A stretch of 64,000 bases of DNA from an uncultured Pelagibacteraceae bacterium (GCA_902578935.1 CACHEU010000001.1:186001-250000), one strand, 5' to 3'; positions 45,360-54,735 are shown, numbered from the stretch's first letter. The notes: generated from the letters alone by a model not told the origin. Numbers and translations are program-made.

Positions 45360-46209
45360 TTAAAACTATATCCTCACTAATTAAGTTATATTCATTTTCT
45401 TTTTCATGCTTTCTTGGTTTTATAAAAAAAAGCATTATTAAATCTGACAAAGAAAAAATGGTTTGAATTATTTTACCAAAATTTGATACATAAATTTTTC
45501 CAGCCTTTCTGTAACTGCCAATGTCTTTTTTTTGTAAGATTTTTTTTCCTATTTGTCTGTAAACTCTTCTAGCAACAATTATTGAAAAACGACAATTAAG
45601 AGGAATGTCCTTTATACCAACAAAAGAGCTATCGTAGAAAGAATCGGCTTTATAGATAATTTTTTTTATGTCCAAAAATGCATCTTCAGAATTTTTTATT
45701 AGGTAAATTCTATTTTTATTTTCATCTTCCACAACATCTCTTGCGATGTTTGTTAGCTGCATTGCAATTCCTAAATCAATGGCTCTTTGTAGGGATTCTT
45801 TTTTTTTAACACCAAGTATTTTTGCCATCATCAAACCTACAGTTCCAGCAACTCTGTAAGAATAAACCAATAATTCTTTTTCTGTTTTTATCCTAACCTC
45901 TTTTTTAAGATCAGACTTTACTCCATCAAATAAATCGTTCACTATTTTTTTTGAAATATTAGACTCACTCATTAAATCACACATATTTTTTATCACAGAA
46001 TCTTGCTGATTTTTTTGCTCAAATTTCATTTTAAATTTTTCAAGCTCTTTTTTTTTGATTTCTAAATCAGCATTTTGATCCGCAATATTATCTATTGTTC
46101 TACAAAAATCGTATAGTTTAGAGCATCTAGAATAAATTTTTTTTGGCAAAAAGAATCCAGACCAATTAAAAGATTTTGCATAAATAGATAAATAATTTTT
46201 TGTTGTCAT
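45346..46209 (-). CDS. crtB: Phytoene synthase
   Basis: Joins two GGPP molecules to phytoene. It is 287 residues with Asp-rich motif I in YDFCRTIDNIAD (about 32-43) and the second in LTNIARDVVEDENKNRIY (about 152-169). YRVAGTVGLMMAKILG lies between them. Its start base is shared with the crtI 3' end and its 3' end overlaps crtY by 14 nt. GGPP synthase (crtE) is not next to it. Confidence 0.94.
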   Translation of the reverse strand: MTTKNYLSIYAKSFNWSGFFLPKKIYSRCSKLYDFCRTIDNIADQNADLEIKKKELEKFKMKFEQKNQQDSVIKNMCDLMSESNISKKIVNDLFDGVKSDLKKEVRIKTEKELLVYSYRVAGTVGLMMAKILGVKKKESLQRAIDLGIAMQLTNIARDVVEDENKNRIYLIKNSEDAFLDIKKIIYKADSFYDSSFVGIKDIPLNCRFSIIVARRVYRQIGKKILQKKDIGSYRKAGKIYVSNFGKIIQTIFSLSDLIMLFFIKPRKHEKENEYNLISEDIVLNERI

Positions 46210-47672
46210 TATAAAATTTTGTCCAAAACCTTTGCAGACGATAGAACTCCTGGAACACCAGCGCCCGGATGAGTTCCGGCTCCTACAAAATAAAGATTTT
46301 TAAATATTTCTGATTGGTTATGAAATCTGAAATAAGCAGATTGTGTAAGTCGAGGCTGTATGGAAAATCCTGAGCCATGATGTGTTGAAAGTTCATTTTC
46401 GAAATAGTCTGGAGTTAAATAGAAATCTTCAACAATATTATCTTTTAAGTTAGGCAAAACTGTTTCACTCATTTTCTTAACGACAAGGTTTTTAAATTTT
46501 TTTCCTTCAGTCTTCCAATCTATTTTAGAAAGATTATTTGGCACAGGAACTAAAACGTAAAAAGCATCATGATTTTGAGGTGCCATATCAGGGTCTGTAG
46601 CTGAAGGTCTGTGTAAGTAAAAACTTATATCTTCAGACAGTGTTTTTTTACTAAAAATTTTATGTAAATGCTCTTTATAACTTTTTCCAAAACATATTGT
46701 ATGGTGAGCTACATTTTCATATTTTTTTTTAGTCCCAAAGTAATATACAAATAGTCCCATTGAGTAGTTCATTCTTTTTAATTTTAAATTAAACAAAAAA
46801 TTGTATTCTTTTTTATTTTTGATTAGATTATTATAAACATATGGAGGATCTGAATTACATATTAAGTAATTACAATTGTGTATCTGACCTTTGCTTTTAA
46901 TGCCCGTAACTTTTTTTTCTTGTATTAAGATTTCTTCAATCTCAGAATTTTTGTGTATTTTAATACCTTCTTCTTTCATTAAAGTCTCCAGTGCCTCTAT
47001 AACTTTCCCTGTTCCACCAAGAGCATAATGAATTCCCCATTTTTTTTCTAAAAACAAAATTAATGTGTAAATTGACGTGGTAGTAAAAGGGTTACCACCC
47101 ACAAGCAAAGGGTGCATGCTAAACACTCTTCTAAGTTTATCATTTTCAACAAAATTACTAACTAAGGAATATACTGATTGATAACTTTTCAGCTTTAACA
47201 AAGAAGGGATTTGTTTTGACATGAAGACAAAATTGTTAAAAGGCACAGAAGCAAGTTCCGTAAAACCTTTGTCAAAAATTTTTGAAGTAAAAGCCAATAA
47301 TTTTTTGTAACCATCTATGTCTTTAGAAGATAGTTTTCTAATTTCTTTTTCTATTGCTTTTTCATCACCTGAGTAATCAAATTTAGAACCATCACTAAAA
47401 AGAAATCTGTACCAAAGTTTTAAAGGCGTTATACGAACGTATTTTTTTATATCTTTTCCAAACAATTCAAAGAGTTCACCCAACAAATGCGGTGCAGTTA
47501 TAACTGTTGGTCCAGCGTCAAAAATGAAATTTCCTCTTCTAAAAACTCTTGCTCTACCACCAAGATCAGGTTGTTTTTCAAAAATTGAAACATCATAACC
47601 TTTTGATTTTAATCTTAGGGCTGAGGCTAAACCACCAAAACCTGATCCGACAACAATAACTTTTTTTGTCAT
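46209..47672 (-). CDS. crtI: Phytoene desaturase
   Basis: FAD-dependent desaturase that converts phytoene to lycopene. It is 487 residues: an N-terminal dinucleotide fold (VVGSGFGGLASALRL), the GGRARVF segment and the C-terminal VGAGTHPGAGVPGVLSSAK signature. It is the first gene of the retinal set and starts 16 nt after atpF, with no visible promoter or terminator between them. Confidence 0.95.
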   Translation of the reverse strand: MTKKVIVVGSGFGGLASALRLKSKGYDVSIFEKQPDLGGRARVFRRGNFIFDAGPTVITAPHLLGELFELFGKDIKKYVRITPLKLWYRFLFSDGSKFDYSGDEKAIEKEIRKLSSKDIDGYKKLLAFTSKIFDKGFTELASVPFNNFVFMSKQIPSLLKLKSYQSVYSLVSNFVENDKLRRVFSMHPLLVGGNPFTTTSIYTLILFLEKKWGIHYALGGTGKVIEALETLMKEEGIKIHKNSEIEEILIQEKKVTGIKSKGQIHNCNYLICNSDPPYVYNNLIKNKKEYNFLFNLKLKRMNYSMGLFVYYFGTKKKYENVAHHTICFGKSYKEHLHKIFSKKTLSEDISFYLHRPSATDPDMAPQNHDAFYVLVPVPNNLSKIDWKTEGKKFKNLVVKKMSETVLPNLKDNIVEDFYLTPDYFENELSTHHGSGFSIQPRLTQSAYFRFHNQSEIFKNLYFVGAGTHPGAGVPGVLSSAKVLDKIL

Positions 47673-47688
47673 ATGTTTGGATCTTACT

Positions 47689-48186
47689 CTAGATAGATTT
47701 GTTTTTTAAAATTTTTTTTGCCTCGTCAATGCTTGAAATATAAATTTTATCTAGTTTTTTCTTGTCGATTGAGTTTTTAATGATTTTTTCGATAGAACGA
47801 ATAGCTATATCTACTGATGAATTTTTTACGTCTTTTATGGCTTGAGTTTTCATTTGCTTTATTTTTTCTTCTGCAGCTTTTTTTCTATTTTCAACAATAT
47901 TGTGAAATTCCTCGTTAGTTTTAATTATATTAGCTTCCGCTTGTTTTTCTGCTTTGTGGATTAAATTTTTAATTTCTTCCTTTGATTTACCAACTTTAGA
48001 TTCATATTCACCCAATATATTTTTAGCTTCATCTTTTAATTTTTCTGCATTATCTATTTCTTCTTTTATTTTTTTTATGCTCTCGTCTAGGGACCGACCG
48101 ATTTTTTGAGGAACTTTAAGATAAAAAATTAAACCAACAAAAATTAAAAACGAAACAGCAACCCAAAATGTAGCATCAATATTCAT
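47689..48186 (-). CDS. atpF: ATP synthase F0 subunit b
   Basis: Peripheral stalk subunit of 165 residues: one N-terminal membrane helix (about 5-24) followed by a long charged coiled coil rich in Lys and Glu. It lies last in atpI-atpB-atpE-b'-b, so by the alphaproteobacterial order it is b rather than b'. It overlaps the b' gene by 4 nt. crtI follows 16 nt downstream. Confidence 0.9.
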   Translation of the reverse strand: MNIDATFWVAVSFLIFVGLIFYLKVPQKIGRSLDESIKKIKEEIDNAEKLKDEAKNILGEYESKVGKSKEEIKNLIHKAEKQAEANIIKTNEEFHNIVENRKKAAEEKIKQMKTQAIKDVKNSSVDIAIRSIEKIIKNSIDKKKLDKIYISSIDEAKKILKNKSI

Positions 48187-48758
48187 ATTTTTTTAACCTT
48201 ATATTCTTTGAGTACTTGAGACACCGTAGCTTTTATGCTGCTTCTATTTAAATCTTCTCCAAATATGTCTTTAACCAAAGTAGAAACAATTTCTTCAGAA
48301 ATTGTATTTACCTTATTTAGAGATTCAGACTTAAATTTTTGAATTTCTTTTTCAGCATTACGAGTTTCTTGTTCAATTTCTTTTTGAATCTTATTTTTTT
48401 TTGCCTGCATATCCTCATTTAATTTTTGACTACTTTCTGAAAGAATTTTTTTTGCATCTACTTTTGCAGACTCCATTAAATCTTTGTAAGCTTTAAGTTT
48501 TTTTTCTGCTTCTTCTCTAAATGTCTTTGCTTCCTCCAAGTCCTTTCTTATTTTGCTTTCCCTCATATCAATATTACTTTTGATTTTTGGAATAAAAATT
48601 CTGGATATCAATATATAAATTGATAAAAAAATAATAATTAACCAAAAAGCCTGTGATGCCCAATATTTAGGATTAAGCTGAGGCATGCCAGCCTCAGCTG
48701 CAAAAAGACTTTCCCCCAATAGAGTAGGGAAAACTAAAACAATTAAAAACTTCTTCAT
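48183..48758 (-). CDS. atpG: ATP synthase F0 subunit b'
   Basis: Second peripheral-stalk subunit, 191 residues. A signal-like N-terminus (MKKFLIVLVFPTLLGESLFA) precedes the membrane helix FWLIIIFLSIYILISRIF (about 38-55) and a coiled coil. The signal-like extension and the position right after subunit c are typical of b'. Having b and b' is known in alphaproteobacteria and photosynthetic bacteria. Symbol atpG is used for b' in some annotations and for gamma in others. Confidence 0.88.
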   Translation of the reverse strand: MKKFLIVLVFPTLLGESLFAAEAGMPQLNPKYWASQAFWLIIIFLSIYILISRIFIPKIKSNIDMRESKIRKDLEEAKTFREEAEKKLKAYKDLMESAKVDAKKILSESSQKLNEDMQAKKNKIQKEIEQETRNAEKEIQKFKSESLNKVNTISEEIVSTLVKDIFGEDLNRSSIKATVSQVLKEYKVKKI

Positions 48759-48773
48759 AAACTTTAAATAAAA

Positions 48774-49001
48774 TTAAAAAGCAAAAAGTATTATGAGCGC
48801 TACAACCAATCCAAAAAGACCAGTAGCTTCAGCCAAAGCAAATCCCAAAAGTAGATTAGGGAATTGTTTTTGAGCTGCAGACGGGTTTCTCATCGCTCCG
48901 GACAAATAATTTCCGAATATTAACCCGATACCAACACCAGCTCCAGCCAAAGCAATTGCGGCCAATCCTGCACCGATCATTTTTGCTGCTTCTAGTTCCA
49001 T
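48774..49001 (-). CDS. atpE: ATP synthase F0 subunit c
   Basis: Rotor-ring proteolipid of 75 residues, two helices with a polar loop RNPSAAQKQ. The ion-binding Glu is in LGFALAEATGLFG (Glu about 58). The sodium-binding ligand set is not evident, so it is probably proton-driven. A good ribosome-binding stretch (AAGGAGG) precedes the ATG, fitting the high expression needed for a ring subunit. Confidence 0.96.
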   Translation of the reverse strand: MELEAAKMIGAGLAAIALAGAGVGIGLIFGNYLSGAMRNPSAAQKQFPNLLLGFALAEATGLFGLVVALIILFAF

Positions 49002-49019
49002 TTTTCCTCCTTTTTTTTG

Positions 49020-49754
49020 TTAGTGATGTAAATTTAATGCATCATTTAAATAGATGCATGTCAAAATTGCAAAAACATAAGCTTGTAAAAATGCTACCAA
49101 AATTTCTAATCCAGTAAGTGCAACTGAAAAACTTAATGGCAACCATCCACCAATCAACCCTAAACTGATGACAAAACCACCAAACACTTTTAGCATGGTA
49201 TGACCAGCCATCATATTGGCGAATAATCTTACAGATAAACTAACAGGTCTACTCAAATACGAAATAATTTCAATTATGGTTATAATTGGCAACAAAACTA
49301 TCGGAACCCCACTGGGAACAAATATTTTTAAATATTTAAAACCATGAATTACAAACCCCAAGATTGTTACTCCAATAAAAATAAATATTGCAAAAGTTAA
49401 TGTTACTATTATGTGACTAGTAACAGTGAAAGAATAGGGCAACATACCAATCATATTGCAAAACAATATAAAAATAAAAAGACTAAAAATAAATGGAAAA
49501 TAAGGCTTAGCTTTTTTTCCTGCGGTGTCACTAATCATTTTTGCTATAAAGTTATATAACATCTCTGACATCAACTGTATTTTACTCGGTACTAGTTTTT
49601 TTTCTCTAGTCCCGAATAGTAATAGTGCTGTGATTAATACGGCACTGATAGTCATAAAAAGGCTTGAATTCGTAAAGGATAAATCTATACCAGAAATCTT
49701 TATCTCCGGTCCAATTCTGTGCACTTCAAATTGTTGCATTGGATTTGCGGCCAT
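49020..49754 (-). CDS. atpB: ATP synthase F0 subunit a
   Basis: Membrane stator subunit that forms the proton half-channels, 244 residues with five to six helices. The essential Arg is in SVRLFANMMAGHTML (about 175-189), and the last helix region LEILVAFLQAYVFAIL is conserved. It lies 3 nt after atpI and 18 nt before atpE. F1 genes are elsewhere, as usual in alphaproteobacteria. Confidence 0.96.
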   Translation of the reverse strand: MAANPMQQFEVHRIGPEIKISGIDLSFTNSSLFMTISAVLITALLLFGTREKKLVPSKIQLMSEMLYNFIAKMISDTAGKKAKPYFPFIFSLFIFILFCNMIGMLPYSFTVTSHIIVTLTFAIFIFIGVTILGFVIHGFKYLKIFVPSGVPIVLLPIITIIEIISYLSRPVSLSVRLFANMMAGHTMLKVFGGFVISLGLIGGWLPLSFSVALTGLEILVAFLQAYVFAILTCIYLNDALNLHH

Positions 49755-49757
49755 AAT

Positions 49758-50060
49758 CTAATTCCCATCTCCTTGCATTTTCTTTGCGGCTTTAAAAACA
49801 TTAACGATTCCAGCTGCAGCCCCAAAAAGAAAAAAAACAATAATTAATATTGGTTTAGTACCAAACCAGTTGTCCAAAATAAACCCAATAATTGTCCCAA
49901 CCGCAACTGCTGCAACAAGCTCTGTTCCGAGTTTAAAAGCATTTCCTAGAAAAACACCTTTTTTGTCAGCTTTTTTTAAATTTTTATTTTGCAATTTAGA
50001 TTTTGCAATTTTAAGGCGAGTTTTAAGATCCTCTAAATCACTCATTTGATTTTTATGCAA
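49758..50060 (-). CDS. atpI: ATP synthase F0-associated protein AtpI
   Basis: A 100-residue protein with two hydrophobic helices (about 45-62 and 72-90) behind a basic, coiled N-terminus (LKTRLKIAKSKLQNKNLKK). The GTIIGFILDNWFGTKP loop is typical of the AtpI/AtpQ-like family found in front of atpB. It is thought to help c-ring assembly or ion supply. It overlaps smc by 8 nt. Confidence 0.85.
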   Translation of the reverse strand: MHKNQMSDLEDLKTRLKIAKSKLQNKNLKKADKKGVFLGNAFKLGTELVAAVAVGTIIGFILDNWFGTKPILIIVFFLFGAAAGIVNVFKAAKKMQGDGN

Positions 50061-52632
50061 CCAGCTCTTCTGCTTTTTCTAAGTTTACAGCTACGAGTTT
50101 GCTTATACCTTTTTCTGGCATTGTAACACCATACAGCCTGTTCATTTTTGACATAGTTAAAGCATGGTGGGTGATAATTATAAATTTAGTTTTTGTTATT
50201 GAAATAAGTTGATCTAAAAGCGCACAAAATCTAGTAACATTTGCATCATCTAATGGAGCGTCAACCTCATCCAAAATGCAAATAGGAGAAGGATTTGTTA
50301 AGAAAATCGCAAAAACTAAAGAAATGGCAGTTAATGCCTGTTCACCACCGGACAGAAGGGTAATTGATTGTAATCTTTTTCCAGGAGGCGAGACCAACAT
50401 TTCCAGACCAGCTTCTAAAGGGTCATCCGAGTCTACCAGTTCAAGCTTAGCGGTTCCGCCATTAAATAATTTAGTAAAAACTTCATTGAATTTTCTATTA
50501 ACTTTATTGAAAGCCTCTAACAGCCTTTCCCTTCCTTTTTGATTTAATTCATTGATGCTTGCTTTTAATTTTATAATTGCAGATACAAGATCAGCTCGAT
50601 CATCTTCCATTTTTTTTATTGTTTTTTTAAACTTTTCTGTTTCTACATCTGCTCTTAAATTTACTGAACCTAGAGATTCTCTATCTTTTTTAATGTTTGT
50701 TAATTTTTCTTCCTGTTCTTCAACAGAGGGCATTTTTTCAATATTACTTAAATCCGAAAGAGATAGTAGGTTATTAATATTTTCTATTTTTAATTCATTC
50801 TTCACCAAATAAACAAGATCCATTTTTCTTTGATCTATCCCTTCTATTGTTGCCCCAAGTCTTGCTTTATTTTCTCGCAAAACTGTAAATTTTTCTTGTA
50901 CCGTTTTTAGCTTTTCATTCATTGAACCATATTTAGCCTCAACCTTTTCGATCTCTTTGTCTAAATCTTCGTTTTGTTTTTTTGTATTTTCAAGATTTTG
51001 TATATTTTGTCCTTTACTAATACCAATTAGTTCTGGATTTTTTTGATTTTCTTCTAGCTCCAGCTCTACTTTTTTTATTCTCTCACTTAACTTCAAAATC
51101 ATTTTTTCAGAGTTTAGCTTGAGGTCTTTCCAGTTTTCTAATTCTTGATCAATATTTTTAATTCTCTCTTTTCTTTTTATAGAGTCACTTCTAATTGTTT
51201 GGTTTTTTCCATATGAGGTAGCATATTTTTCTTGAGAAGATGTTATGTCTGAAATCAATTCTTTTAGATTAACAGTTAAATCATTTCTATCGACAGATTC
51301 AATATTTTGAATTTGATTTTTTAATAAATCATTAAGTTTATTTAGATTTTTTTTTGCTTCATCAACATTAGAATTTTTTAAATTTTGTATTGCTGAGCTG
51401 TTTATCTCTTCAAACTCTTTAAGTATTTTTAGTTGTCCCTTAAAATCAATTGAATCTAACTTTTTTCCCAAAAAACTATCAAGCTTAATTTGCTGATCCT
51501 TCAACTCACTTTTTGAAACATCAAGATCTATTTCTGATTTTTTTTCAATATCAAAAAGTTGTTTTTCTGTTTTTAATAATTCATTTTTTTCTTCCAATAT
51601 TCTTTTTTCATTTAAAGAGGCATCAAGAGATATGCTTTTTTCCCTTTCAAGGTCAGATTGAATAACTTTTATATTATTTAAAAGTTTTATATTTAAATCT
51701 TTAACTCTTTTTTCCTCTTCATTTAAATTTGCAATTTCCAGATTTATTTTTTGGAGTATGGAAAGATTTTCAATCTTTTTGTCTCTTAATGGTTGGAGCT
51801 TTTTATTTTCTTCTTCTATTAATTCGTTATTGTGTCCCATGTCTGTTTTTACTAAGCTCATTTCTTTGTCAACTTCACCTAATTTTTCCTTAATTTCATT
51901 TGTTTCTTTTTCTATATCCTGAAGTTTAAGATGATAAAGACCTGCCTCTATAGATTTTATTCTTTCTGACATCTCCTTATACTTTGTTGCTTCTTCAGCT
52001 TGTTTCTCTAAATTCTCTAATTGCTTTTCTTGTTGTTTTTTTAATTCATCCGCTCTTTTGAGATTATTTTCAGCAGCGTTTAATCTCGTTTCCGCCTCGT
52101 GCCTTCTTAAATGTATACCCGAAATACCAGCTGCCTCTTCTAAAACAGATTTTCTTTCTGCTGGTTTAGCAGTCACAATCATGCCTATTCTTCCTTGGCT
52201 AATTATTGACGGGGAGTGAGCTCCTGTAGACAGATCTGCAAAAAAAGTTTGTACATCTTTTGCCCTGACTTCTTTTTCATTAATAAGGTACTTCGATCCC
52301 TTTTCACGTTCAATTTTTCTTCTGATTAAAATTTCATCTAGTTCAATATACCGACCTTGTCCTTCTTTTTCAGAATTGTCGATTGTTATAGTTACTTCTG
52401 AAATATTTTTGGCAGCTTTGTTGGATGTACCGGAGAATATTACATCTTCCATTCCAGAACCTCTCATGCTTTTTGCAGAAGTTTCACCCATACACCATCT
52501 TAAAGCTTCAACAATATTTGATTTACCACAACCATTTGGACCAACTATTCCGGTTAAGCCGGGTTCAATAAGAAAAGTAGTTTTATCAAAAAAAGACTTA
52601 AAACCAGTTAGTTCTAATTTTTTAAAGTTCAT
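50053..52632 (-). CDS. smc: Chromosome segregation protein SMC, short form without a recognisable hinge
   Basis: ABC-type chromosome condensation ATPase. The N-terminal head has Walker A GPNGCGKSN; the C-terminal head has LLSGGEQAL and ICILDEVDAPLDDANV. At 859 residues it is about 300 shorter than typical bacterial SMC. The middle reads as nearly continuous Lys/Glu/Leu coiled coil, and I cannot find the usual Gly-rich hinge of about 120 residues. It lies 2 nt after the dsbA-like gene and overlaps atpI by 8 nt. Confidence 0.92.
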   Translation of the reverse strand: MNFKKLELTGFKSFFDKTTFLIEPGLTGIVGPNGCGKSNIVEALRWCMGETSAKSMRGSGMEDVIFSGTSNKAAKNISEVTITIDNSEKEGQGRYIELDEILIRRKIEREKGSKYLINEKEVRAKDVQTFFADLSTGAHSPSIISQGRIGMIVTAKPAERKSVLEEAAGISGIHLRRHEAETRLNAAENNLKRADELKKQQEKQLENLEKQAEEATKYKEMSERIKSIEAGLYHLKLQDIEKETNEIKEKLGEVDKEMSLVKTDMGHNNELIEEENKKLQPLRDKKIENLSILQKINLEIANLNEEEKRVKDLNIKLLNNIKVIQSDLEREKSISLDASLNEKRILEEKNELLKTEKQLFDIEKKSEIDLDVSKSELKDQQIKLDSFLGKKLDSIDFKGQLKILKEFEEINSSAIQNLKNSNVDEAKKNLNKLNDLLKNQIQNIESVDRNDLTVNLKELISDITSSQEKYATSYGKNQTIRSDSIKRKERIKNIDQELENWKDLKLNSEKMILKLSERIKKVELELEENQKNPELIGISKGQNIQNLENTKKQNEDLDKEIEKVEAKYGSMNEKLKTVQEKFTVLRENKARLGATIEGIDQRKMDLVYLVKNELKIENINNLLSLSDLSNIEKMPSVEEQEEKLTNIKKDRESLGSVNLRADVETEKFKKTIKKMEDDRADLVSAIIKLKASINELNQKGRERLLEAFNKVNRKFNEVFTKLFNGGTAKLELVDSDDPLEAGLEMLVSPPGKRLQSITLLSGGEQALTAISLVFAIFLTNPSPICILDEVDAPLDDANVTRFCALLDQLISITKTKFIIITHHALTMSKMNRLYGVTMPEKGISKLVAVNLEKAEELVA

Positions 52633-52634
52633 GT

Positions 52635-53243
52635 TTATAAAAACTTTTCAATTGCTTTTTTAAAGTCCTGATACTTATGTTCTCCCTTATACTCTTTTTC
52701 ATTTATGAAGATCGTTGGCGTTGATTTAATCGAATATTTCTTGTGTGCATTTATTCTATTATTCAAAATTTCTTCTTCCAATCCCTCATCGTTCAGACAG
52801 TTTTTCACTTTATCATCATTTAAACCATAATTCTTTGCCATTTTTGTTAATTTTAAATTAATGCTGTTAATATCCGGGCCTACTGCCCAAACACCCTGTT
52901 TTTCATAAAGCTCATTTAAAAACACCAACTTTTTTTCGACGTTATTTAAACAACCTAGAATCTTTTCAGCATTTAATGCAGCCAAATCCAGAGGAAAACC
53001 GTGATGTTCAAACCTTACAACATTTGTTTCAATAAAATCTTTTTTTAATTTTTTAAAGATTTTGCTATGGAAATGGGCACAATGAGGACATGTGAGCGAA
53101 GAAAAAACTTTGATCGTTACTTTTGAATTTTTATCACCCAAAGAAATCAAGGTATTATTTTCTGAGGAATGAGTAATAGTTGTAAAGCAGAATAATGCTA
53201 TAACAAAAAATGTATAATAATAGATTTGTATTTTTTTTAACAT
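52635..53243 (-). CDS. DsbA-family periplasmic thiol oxidoreductase
   Basis: Thioredoxin-fold protein. ATG 53243 is chosen (202 residues), 10 codons inside the track ORF, because it gives a clean signal peptide (MLKKIQIYYYTFFVIALF) and begins 1 nt after the dciA stop. The active site is CPHC (Cys52, Cys55) and the cis-Pro is in KSTPTIFIN. It is probably a disulfide oxidant or a reductase; the partner is unknown. The dciA-dsbA-smc order is common in alphaproteobacteria. Confidence 0.9.
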   Translation of the reverse strand: MLKKIQIYYYTFFVIALFCFTTITHSSENNTLISLGDKNSKVTIKVFSSLTCPHCAHFHSKIFKKLKKDFIETNVVRFEHHGFPLDLAALNAEKILGCLNNVEKKLVFLNELYEKQGVWAVGPDINSINLKLTKMAKNYGLNDDKVKNCLNDEGLEEEILNNRINAHKKYSIKSTPTIFINEKEYKGEHKYQDFKKAIEKFL

Positions 53244-53244
53244 T

Positions 53245-53736
53245 TTAAATTCTTTTTTTACCAAAAACCCCAATTAAATCTTCCAGCTTTTTTTTTAATT
53301 GAGAGTTTTGAATATTTTCTATTTTTTTATGATATTTTAAAATCTGATTTTTGTCTAAATCATGTTTTTTTTTAATCTCTACTCTTTCTCTTACAAGTAT
53401 AAGCCTAATCTCTTTTATAAATTGGTATCCAAAGAAAACATTAATTTTATCTATTATATCTTTTTTACTGTATTCTACTAAAAGCTGATCACCATGAGTA
53501 ACATTTAAAAACAAAATTCCATCCTTTAACTCTTTGCCAGTTTTAATTGATTTTGGGTAGCAAACTCCAGCAATTTTTTTGCCAACCAAGCTAGACCAGT
53601 TGTTGATTATCGAGGAATAGTTGTGGCCGCCTTTTTTTAAGATTGTTTTTAATCCACGAGGAAGAGCCTTTGACACAGGCCTAAGTCCTTGAATAGAATA
53701 TGGTGTTTTATTAGTATATTTTTTTTTGTCATGCAT
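53245..53736 (-). CDS. DciA-like (DUF721) replicative helicase loader
   Basis: A 163-residue DUF721 protein. The core SIINNWSSLVGKKIAGVCYPKSI and ILFLNVTHGDQLLVEYSKKDI is typical. DciA proteins are known to load DnaB helicase in bacteria lacking DnaC; the role here is by homology. Its ATG (53736-53734) abuts the mutY ATG on the other strand within ATGCAT. It heads the long minus-strand run that includes dsbA, smc and the F0 genes. Confidence 0.8.
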   Translation of the reverse strand: MHDKKKYTNKTPYSIQGLRPVSKALPRGLKTILKKGGHNYSSIINNWSSLVGKKIAGVCYPKSIKTGKELKDGILFLNVTHGDQLLVEYSKKDIIDKINVFFGYQFIKEIRLILVRERVEIKKKHDLDKNQILKYHKKIENIQNSQLKKKLEDLIGVFGKKRI

Positions 53737-54735
53737 ATTGAAACTAATTTATCAAAAAAAATAATTGCTTGGTATGATAATAATAAACGTACTTTGCCTT
53801 GGCGTGTACCATTTAATTCGTCGCAAAAGCTTTATTACAGATTATTAAGTGAATTTATGCTGCAACAAACCCAGGTAAAAACTGTAATTCCTTATTTTCA
53901 AAGATTTGTAAAAGAGATTAAAAATTTAAAAAAGCTTTCTACAACCAGTGAAAGAAAAGTTTTAAAGCTTTGGGAGGGATTGGGTTATTACAGAAGAGCT
54001 AGAAACTTAATCGCCACAACAAAGATTATTGTTAATCAAAACAAATCAATATTACCCAAAACTTTAGTTGATATAAAAAAACTTCCGGGAATAGGGGACT
54101 ACACCGGAAATGCATTGTTGGCACTGGTCTATAATCAACCCAGACTAGCTTTAGATGGCAATGTTAAAAGAGTTTTATCTAGAATATTAAATAAACATGA
54201 AAAAAAATTAGACTTTGAAAACATTATTAGTAAAAATAAAAAAAAATTATTTTACTCAAAAAGAAATTCAGATTTCGCGGAAGCTATGATGGAATTTGGT
54301 GCTTTAATTTGTAAACCAAAAGAACCTTCTTGTAGAATTTGTCCTATTAACAAAATTTGCAAATTTTATAAATCTAATAAAAGTGTAAAGTTAACCGACA
54401 CCATTAAACAAAGTAAAAAAAGCTATAATATTTTTTGTTATCTGAATAAAAAAAAACAAATTGCTCTAACAAAGAAAAATGATCTGGGCTTTCTGAACAA
54501 ATATAGTCTTCCCATAATAAAAGAAAAATCAAATAAGCATAAATTAAAAAGCTGGAATTTTTTGTGTAATTATAAAAATTCTATTTCAAACAAAAAATTA
54601 GATATTAATTTGTATTATAAATTTTCAGATAAAATTCCAAAAGATTTGAACTGGTATTCTATATATAATAACAAAGAATTTATACCTACTTTTACCAAAA
54701 AAATATTTAGACAAGTAGAAAATTTATATTTATGA
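53731..54735 (+). CDS. mutY: A/G-specific adenine DNA glycosylase
   Basis: Removes A opposite 8-oxoG. ATG 53731 is chosen (334 residues); the track start at 53689 lies inside dciA. It shows the KRTLPWR start, MLQQTQVKTVIPYF, the helix-hairpin-helix LPGIGDYTGNALL with catalytic Asp in LDGNVKRVLSR, and the Fe-S cluster CKPKEPSCRICPINKIC. A weak C-terminal MutT-like region follows. The ATGA overlap with the next gene shows coupling. Confidence 0.94.
   Translation: MHIETNLSKKIIAWYDNNKRTLPWRVPFNSSQKLYYRLLSEFMLQQTQVKTVIPYFQRFVKEIKNLKKLSTTSERKVLKLWEGLGYYRRARNLIATTKIIVNQNKSILPKTLVDIKKLPGIGDYTGNALLALVYNQPRLALDGNVKRVLSRILNKHEKKLDFENIISKNKKKLFYSKRNSDFAEAMMEFGALICKPKEPSCRICPINKICKFYKSNKSVKLTDTIKQSKKSYNIFCYLNKKKQIALTKKNDLGFLNKYSLPIIKEKSNKHKLKSWNFLCNYKNSISNKKLDINLYYKFSDKIPKDLNWYSIYNNKEFIPTFTKKIFRQVENLYL

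Noticed and set aside
42435-47672. crt-blh block as a mobile element or recent transfer
   Set aside because: No integrase, repeats, tRNA target or shift in base composition is visible; the genes overlap tightly like the rest of the genome.
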